NCBI GenBank assembly: GCA_943330925.2
Contig: CALQJP020000044.1
Location: 1 to 11,269, forward strand
Reading direction: 5' to 3'
Length of the DNA: 11,269 nt
Source of the DNA: Chryseobacterium gleum
GTDB taxonomy: Bacteria; Bacteroidota; Bacteroidia; Flavobacteriales_D; Sanyastnellaceae
Shown: piece by piece, positions 6,742-11,269 of the stretch
Layout: each line of letters begins with the position of its first letter
Position numbering within the stretch: position 1 is the first letter of the stretch
Made by a program: the position numbers and the translations under genes
Notes under the pieces: generated by a model
Told to the model about the DNA's origin: nothing
Databases searched by the model: none
The model's input: the letters and a program-made list of their open reading frames with translations, nothing else

Positions 6742-8307
6742 TTATAATGCAGCAGCGGCTCTCGAAGTAGTTTTGGTAGGCTGTCCCAATGTAGGCGTCT
6801 CCATTCGCGTCCAGGTTTTTGCCGCTTCCGGGTCAATGAGCTCAGCTGCGATTTTACCGCTGGCAATGACCGCAGGAACGCCTGCTCCGGGATGCGTGCC
6901 TGCACCAGCGAAGTAAAGATCTTCAAAGAAGGACGATTTATTATGCGGACGCATCCACCCCGATTGAGTGAGAGAGGGCTTGACAGAAAAAGCAGCACCC
7001 TTGTGGCTATTCAGATCTTTATTGAAGTGCACTGGATCAATGGAATGCATGGCGACGATGTTTTCGCGAAGATCCGGCAGATAGTTTTCCTCCAAGAATT
7101 GCAGGACGCGCTCGTTGTATTTCGGCCCAATCGTTTTCCAATCAATGTTAGCATCGAGGTGAGGCACCAAGCTCAACACATAGAACGACTCACAACCTTC
7201 CGGAGCAATGCTTTCGTCCGTAATAGTTGGCATGTGCAAGTACAGCGAGAAGTCTTCGGGCAATGTTTTCGCATTGAAAATATCCCTGAGTAATCCTCGG
7301 TATCGCTTACCAAGTATAATATTATGATGTGCCAGCTTACTATCGAGATAGCGCTTTTTGGTTCCGAAATAAATAACCACCAGCGAGTTACTGTACTGCA
7401 GATTATCGAAGTACAAATCAACTTTTTTCGGGCGGTTGTGTTTCTTGATTAGATTCTTATACGTGAAAGCTACATCCGAATTGGATACCAAGACATCTGT
7501 TTTGTGAATGGTACCATCCATCAACTTCACACCTGCAGCGCGACCATCTTCAATCAAAATTTCTTCCACCTCGGTGCTAAGTTTGAGTTTGCCGCCCAAC
7601 TCGACGAACAATTTTCCGAGGGCCGCTACGGCAGCACCTGTGCCTCCTCGTGCGTAATGCACTCCCCACTCCTTTTCAAATTGAATGATGAGTGCCATGA
7701 TGGAAGGAGTATCGAAAGGGTTTCCACCCACCAATAACGGGTGGAAAGAACAAATCCGACGGATGAACTCGTCCTTCACATAGCGCGATGCGTAGTGATA
7801 CATCGGCAAGTAGGTGTTCGTCTTGATGATATCGGGCATAATGCGCATCATGTCGCCCACTTTCAAGAATGGCTTCTCGGTATGCGGATGAAAGCGCTTG
7901 AAAACTTCCTCCGTGCTTTTAACGAATCGCTCAAAACCGTCTACATCACCCGGACTGAACTTGGCTACTTCCTTTTTAGCCATTTCCAAGTCGCGGTAGT
8001 AATTGTAGGGCTCACCATTATCATTGAAAATTCGGTAGAAAGGATCCAGAGCAATCAGATCGAAATATTCCTCACGCTTCTTGCCTGCCAGCGCAAACAG
8101 TTCGTCGAACATGTAAGGCGCGGTCATAACAGTTGGGCCTCCATCAAACTTAAATCCATTGATTTCGTACTGGTAACCGCGTCCGCCAACTTTGTCACGC
8201 TTATCATAAAGTGTTACATCGTGCCCGGCAGCCGCTAGTCGAATACCAGCTGAAAGTCCACCGAATCCGGCGCCAATTACAACAATTTCTTTCTTACCTT
8301 TCTTCAT
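6742..8307 (-). CDS. crtI: Phytoene desaturase CrtI
   Basis: A 521-residue FAD-dependent carotenoid desaturase, which introduces double bonds into phytoene to yield neurosporene or lycopene at the membrane. The N-terminal dinucleotide-binding fold is clear: VIGAGFGGLSAGIRLAAAGH near 10-29, then VGGRGYQ near 40-46. Near the C-terminus are the CrtI signatures GAAFSVKPSLTQSGWMRPHN (about 437-456) and GAGTHPGAGVPAVIASGK (about 468-485). After this comes a 30-residue Thr/Ala-rich tail (ending TKTTSRAAAAL) that the core fold does not need. It starts 3 bases after crtB and is followed 6 bases later by the carotenoid oxygenase. Other members of this family act as CrtN-, CrtD- or CrtO-type enzymes; adjacency to crtB and the motifs favour CrtI. 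The number of desaturation steps cannot be read from sequence. Confidence 0.94.
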   Translation of the reverse strand: MKKGKKEIVVIGAGFGGLSAGIRLAAAGHDVTLYDKRDKVGGRGYQYEINGFKFDGGPTVMTAPYMFDELFALAGKKREEYFDLIALDPFYRIFNDNGEPYNYYRDLEMAKKEVAKFSPGDVDGFERFVKSTEEVFKRFHPHTEKPFLKVGDMMRIMPDIIKTNTYLPMYHYASRYVKDEFIRRICSFHPLLVGGNPFDTPSIMALIIQFEKEWGVHYARGGTGAAVAALGKLFVELGGKLKLSTEVEEILIEDGRAAGVKLMDGTIHKTDVLVSNSDVAFTYKNLIKKHNRPKKVDLYFDNLQYSNSLVVIYFGTKKRYLDSKLAHHNIILGKRYRGLLRDIFNAKTLPEDFSLYLHMPTITDESIAPEGCESFYVLSLVPHLDANIDWKTIGPKYNERVLQFLEENYLPDLRENIVAMHSIDPVHFNKDLNSHKGAAFSVKPSLTQSGWMRPHNKSSFFEDLYFAGAGTHPGAGVPAVIASGKIAAELIDPEAAKTWTRMETPTLGQPTKTTSRAAAAL

Positions 8308-8310
8308 ATT

Positions 8311-9282
8311 TTAGTTTGAATTGGATGTAATCATACTGAGGCTGGGCGCCAAATTGCATTGCAACCATATGGAGGGAATTTGTTTCAACTTTCCCCACTT
8401 GGTAACGCGTGCTCTACCTGAGAACACATCGTACCCGCGTTTTTCAATATCCGTTAGAATACCCTTGTAGAAACTTGCTGCCGCAGCTATGGCCATCCTG
8501 CCATCGGAATTGAGCATGGCAATTCCCGGCCATGATTCTTCGTATATAGAACGTGTGCGAGCTATTTGGAATTTCATCATTGCAATCCATGCCTTATCGA
8601 CAATCCCCTTCTCAAAGTGCTCATCGGTTATTCCAAAACGATCGAGTTCATCTTGAGGGAGGTAAATGCGTCCCCGGCGATAATCCTCGGCGATATCCCG
8701 CAAGATATTGGTGAGTTGCAAGGCGACACCTAGTTTCACTGCATACCGAATAGCTTTTTCGTTGGAATATCCAATAATGTGCATGCTCATGAGTCCAACG
8801 GTAGATGCCACACCGTAACAATAATCAGCGAGACAAACGAAATCGGGGTACCGATTGATGTGCATATCTCGTGATACGCCATCAATAAGCTGAAGCGCAT
8901 AACATGCAGGAATTCGATATTGTTGACGGGCATTGGCCCATGCAATTGAGACCGGGTCGTTGAATCGCGGGCAAATAGCCAAACTTTGATCGCGCCATGC
9001 ACGCAAATCGGAATCGTTTACACTGGCAGCGTTATCGACAATGTCATCGGTTGTGCGACAAAAAGCATAAAGCGCTCGCACCGCATTGCGCTTCTCCGGA
9101 CTCAGCAGGGCAGAAGCCATATAGAATGACTTGCTGTGAATTGCAGTAATATTCTTGCAGTACGAGTAAGCTACTTGGAGCGAGTCACCCAAATGATAGT
9201 GCGGCAGCGCATGGCCTGCATCGTGAGGCTTCACGCTGAGTGCTCGTTCGAAGAGATTTTGATCCCAATTGACTGCCAACAT
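8311..9282 (-). CDS. crtB: Phytoene synthase CrtB
   Basis: A 323-residue squalene/phytoene synthase-family enzyme that condenses two geranylgeranyl diphosphates to phytoene, the first committed carotenoid step. The first aspartate-rich motif DDIVD is at 79-83 and the second, NILRDIAEDYRRGRIYLPQ, at 192-210. HSKSFYMAS near 49-57 is the usual start of the catalytic domain. About 35-40 residues precede the normal core start. The ATG at 9282 is the only reasonable start, since the next in-frame Met lies inside HSKSFYM. Squalene or dehydrosqualene synthesis is the alternative for this family, but the adjacent crtI and the motif forms support phytoene synthase. It is the first gene of the minus-strand run, and its promoter must lie in 9283-9479. 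Confidence 0.95.
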   Translation of the reverse strand: MLAVNWDQNLFERALSVKPHDAGHALPHYHLGDSLQVAYSYCKNITAIHSKSFYMASALLSPEKRNAVRALYAFCRTTDDIVDNAASVNDSDLRAWRDQSLAICPRFNDPVSIAWANARQQYRIPACYALQLIDGVSRDMHINRYPDFVCLADYCYGVASTVGLMSMHIIGYSNEKAIRYAVKLGVALQLTNILRDIAEDYRRGRIYLPQDELDRFGITDEHFEKGIVDKAWIAMMKFQIARTRSIYEESWPGIAMLNSDGRMAIAAAASFYKGILTDIEKRGYDVFSGRARVTKWGKLKQIPSIWLQCNLAPSLSMITSNSN

Positions 9283-9479
9283 ATCCCGTAGTGAAGGATT
9301 TAATTAGCGTATACAACAACGAGTTGGGGTTAAATGTTCAGAATTACGGTTTTTCATGTGAAAACAATATTTAGGAGTATGAAATCTTTTTTTTCAAGAA
9401 CTGACAACCCTTTTGATTGTTTATGCACTCCGGCTAACTATCTTGCGGCCGCTAATTTTGAAACTACCCCACTTACGTT
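9283..9479. promoter_or_regulatory. Divergent promoter region between crtB and gltA
   Basis: A 197-base AT-rich non-coding region that separates the two divergent transcription units, so it must hold promoters for both. On the minus strand a TTG at 9397-9395 lies 21 bases upstream of TAAATATTG (9373-9365), an imperfect candidate promoter for crtB with a leader of roughly 75 bases. A run of eight T on the plus strand (9387-9394) has no preceding stem. I found no convincing operator palindrome and no riboswitch-like structure. Confidence 0.6.
9453..9460 (+). promoter_or_regulatory. Candidate -7 box for gltA
   Basis: TAATTTTG is an exact match to the Bacteroidota -7 consensus TAnnTTTG and ends 19 bases before the gltA ATG. 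No TTG is found 17-23 bases upstream. A second arrangement, TTG at 9417-9419 with TATCTTG at 9439-9445 (19-base spacer), is also possible. Confidence 0.4.
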
Positions 9480-10769
9480 ATGAGCGAAAAGGCTAAATTG
9501 ATACTGGAAGGCAAAGAGTACGAACTTCCTGTGGTGATCGGCACTGAAAACGAAAAGGCCATCGACATCAGCAAACTGCTGGAAACAACCGGATACATCA
9601 CCCTCGACACCGGATTTAAAAACACCGGTTCAACCAAAAGCGCCATTACCTTTTTGGATGGCGACAATGGAATTTTGTGGTACCGCGGTTATCCGATTGA
9701 ACAGCTTTCTGAATACGCTTCTTTCCTGGAAGTAGCCTACCTCGTTATTTATGGTGAGCTACCCACTCAGAAAGAACTGGATTATTTCCAGCGCAGCATC
9801 AGCCACCACACGTTGGTGCACGAAGACATGAAGCGTTTCTACGAAGCGTATCCAACAGGCGCTCACCCAATGGGCGTATTGTCGTCGATGATTGCCAGCA
9901 TGTCGACTTTCTACCCGGAGTCGCAAAACCCCAATCGTCCGTTCAAAGACATTGAGCTGACCATGCACCGCCTCATCGCTAAAATGGCAACCTTGGCTGC
10001 ACAAGCCAACAAGGTGAGCATCGGTCACCCCATCATGTATCCGAAAAACAGCTACAGCTATACGCAGAACTTCCTGCACATGATGTTCGCATTGCCAACT
10101 GCCGATTATGAAATTGATCCGGTGGTAGATGATGCATTGAACAAGCTTCTCATTCTCCACGCCGACCACGAACAAAACTGCTCAACTTCGACAGTGCGTA
10201 TCGTTGGTTCTTCTCAATCGAACCTCTACTCTTCAATTTCAGCAGGTATCGCAGCCTTGTGGGGTCCTCTTCACGGTGGTGCTAACCAAGCAGTAATCGA
10301 AATGTTGGAGCGCATCAAGAACGATGGCGGCGATGTGCAGAAGTGGGTTGACAAAGCAAAAGACAAGAACGACTCCTTCCGTTTGATGGGCTTCGGTCAC
10401 CGTGTATACAAGAACTTCGATCCGCGCGCAAAAATCATCAAAAAGGCTTGCGACGATGTATTGAACCGTTTGGGTATTCACGATCCTGTTCTGGATATCG
10501 CCAAGCAATTGGAAGAAGTAGCTCTGAAAGATCCTTACTTCATCGAGCGTAAATTGTATCCGAACGTTGACTTCTACTCAGGTATCATCTACCGTGCAAT
10601 CGGTATTCCAACCGAAATGTTTACGGTAATGTTTGCGTTGGGTCGTCTACCGGGCTGGATCGCTCAGTGGAAAGAAATGATTGAGCACGGTGAGCCAATT
10701 GGTCGTCCACGTCAGGTGTACACCGGCTCTACCAAGCGCGATTATGTGCCTATCCCAAAGCGCGGTTAA
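9480..10769 (+). CDS. gltA: Citrate synthase (type I, hexameric type)
   Basis: A 429-residue enzyme that condenses acetyl-CoA and oxaloacetate to citrate, entering the TCA cycle. Catalytic residues match E. coli GltA almost position for position: H265 in GPLHGGANQ, H307 in GFGHRVYKN and D364 in NVDFYSG. HADHEQNCSTST (227-238) and the C-terminal GRPRQVYTG are also typical. Length and the N-terminal small domain fit the Gram-negative type. The start MSEKAKLILEG is the first ATG after the candidate -7 box. The next gene follows after 14 bases, so the two are probably co-transcribed. Methylcitrate synthase belongs to the same family, but length and motifs favour the citrate enzyme. Confidence 0.96.
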   Translation: MSEKAKLILEGKEYELPVVIGTENEKAIDISKLLETTGYITLDTGFKNTGSTKSAITFLDGDNGILWYRGYPIEQLSEYASFLEVAYLVIYGELPTQKELDYFQRSISHHTLVHEDMKRFYEAYPTGAHPMGVLSSMIASMSTFYPESQNPNRPFKDIELTMHRLIAKMATLAAQANKVSIGHPIMYPKNSYSYTQNFLHMMFALPTADYEIDPVVDDALNKLLILHADHEQNCSTSTVRIVGSSQSNLYSSISAGIAALWGPLHGGANQAVIEMLERIKNDGGDVQKWVDKAKDKNDSFRLMGFGHRVYKNFDPRAKIIKKACDDVLNRLGIHDPVLDIAKQLEEVALKDPYFIERKLYPNVDFYSGIIYRAIGIPTEMFTVMFALGRLPGWIAQWKEMIEHGEPIGRPRQVYTGSTKRDYVPIPKRG

Positions 10770-10783
10770 TCTAATTATTCGGC

Positions 10784-11269
10784 ATGGACAACGGTAATGT
10801 AAGCGTAACGGCCCAAGGTGGCATTGCAACTATTTCCTTCTTTCACCCGCAGAGCAACTCGTTGCCCGGAGCTTTGCTTCGTGAGTTGGGTGACACCATT
10901 ACGCAGGTAAACTCCGACCCCGCAACTGTGGTCATCGTGCTTCGAAGTGAAGGTGAAAAGGCTTTCTGTGCAGGAGCGAGTTTCGATGAACTCATTGCCA
11001 TTGAGGACCTGGAGGGCGGCACCCGCTTTTTCAGCGGATTTGCCCACGTCATCAATGCCATGCGCAAGAGCAGCAAGCTCATCATTGGCCGCATTCACAA
11101 CAAAGCCGTAGGTGGCGGTGTGGGCTTGGCCTCAAGAGTAGACTATTGTTTTGCTACATCTCAGTCATCTATCAAACTCAGCGTATTGGCGGTTGGCATA
11201 GGCCCATTTGTGGTCGGTCCCGCCGTTCAACGCAAGATGGGACTCTCAGCCATGTCTCAACTGGCCATC
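10784..11269 (+). CDS. Enoyl-CoA hydratase/isomerase family protein (3' end missing)
   Basis: An open frame from ATG 10784 to the right edge (162 codons, no stop) encoding the N-terminal part of a crotonase-fold protein, probably acting on an acyl-CoA thioester. The oxyanion-hole segments are present: AFCAGASFDE at 60-69 and AVGGGVGLAS at 108-117. The stretch VLAVGIGPFVVGPAVQRK (134-151) is typical of a Bacteroidota hydratase group I remember as enoyl-CoA or methylglutaconyl-CoA hydratase-like. The positions matching the two catalytic glutamates of rat crotonase are G114 and V134, so ordinary hydratase chemistry is uncertain. It starts 14 bases after gltA and is likely in the same transcript. 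The exact substrate cannot be assigned and the C-terminal domain is not visible. Confidence 0.88.
   Translation, partial: MDNGNVSVTAQGGIATISFFHPQSNSLPGALLRELGDTITQVNSDPATVVIVLRSEGEKAFCAGASFDELIAIEDLEGGTRFFSGFAHVINAMRKSSKLIIGRIHNKAVGGGVGLASRVDYCFATSQSSIKLSVLAVGIGPFVVGPAVQRKMGLSAMSQLAI

Noticed and set aside
6166..6747. A 193-codon open frame on the plus strand
   Set aside because: It lies fully antisense to the well-supported carotenoid oxygenase and the crtI junction, and its translation shows no family features.
7741..8238. A 165-codon plus-strand open frame
   Set aside because: It is antisense to crtI, whose motifs are unambiguous; the frame follows from codon bias.
9317..9326. CAACGAGTTG inverted repeat upstream of crtB
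   Set aside because: The arms are only four bases, and there is no second copy or extension, so it is likely chance.
9445..9452. GCGGCCGC palindrome in the gltA leader
   Set aside because: It is a natural 8-base palindrome (a NotI site) between the two candidate promoter boxes; one copy with no flanking symmetry is not enough to call an operator.

Overview
The window looks like a chromosomal segment of a Bacteroidota bacterium. The signs are a TonB-dependent receptor with an N-terminal carboxypeptidase-regulatory-like domain, a secreted DUF2141 protein, almost no Shine-Dalgarno sequences, a TAnnTTTG-type -7 box upstream of citrate synthase, and the tpiA-prmA pair. I see no insertion sequence, phage gene, CRISPR array, tRNA or rRNA. 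I cannot name a genus.

Layout: (1) 1-144 is the 3' end of an unrecognised plus-strand gene. It converges, with a 4-base stop-on-stop overlap, on a minus-strand gene for a 34-residue lysine-rich protein (141-245). (2) 277-349 is an inverted and direct repeat built on an ACTGGGTACTG unit. It lies just after queD and, read on the minus strand, ends in six T, so it probably also terminates transcription. (3) From 9282 down to 352, eight minus-strand genes run in the same direction: crtB, crtI, a carotenoid cleavage oxygenase, a DUF2141 protein, a TonB-dependent receptor, tpiA, prmA and queD. The first five are packed with gaps of 3, 6 and 3 bases and then a 1-base overlap, so they are very likely one operon. 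tpiA follows after 57 bases, overlaps prmA by 4 bases (ATGA), and queD follows 29 bases later. (4) 9283-9479 is a divergent promoter region. (5) gltA (citrate synthase) and, 14 bases later, an enoyl-CoA hydratase-family gene that runs off the window read rightward.

How the genes work together: CrtB condenses two GGPP molecules to phytoene and CrtI desaturates it, giving a lycopene-type product. The third gene encodes an oxygenase that should cut a carotenoid into apocarotenoids such as retinal-type aldehydes. Its sequence resembles the animal BCO1/RPE65 branch in several places. The same operon then carries a secreted DUF2141 protein and an outer-membrane receptor. The most interesting hypothesis is that all five genes form an apocarotenoid production and envelope-handling module; this is inference from gene order. 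No lycopene cyclase, GGPP synthase or rhodopsin is present here. tpiA (glycolysis), prmA (ribosomal protein L11 methylation) and queD (pterin/queuosine) are housekeeping genes. gltA is TCA-cycle housekeeping and the enoyl-CoA hydratase-like gene belongs to acyl-CoA metabolism.
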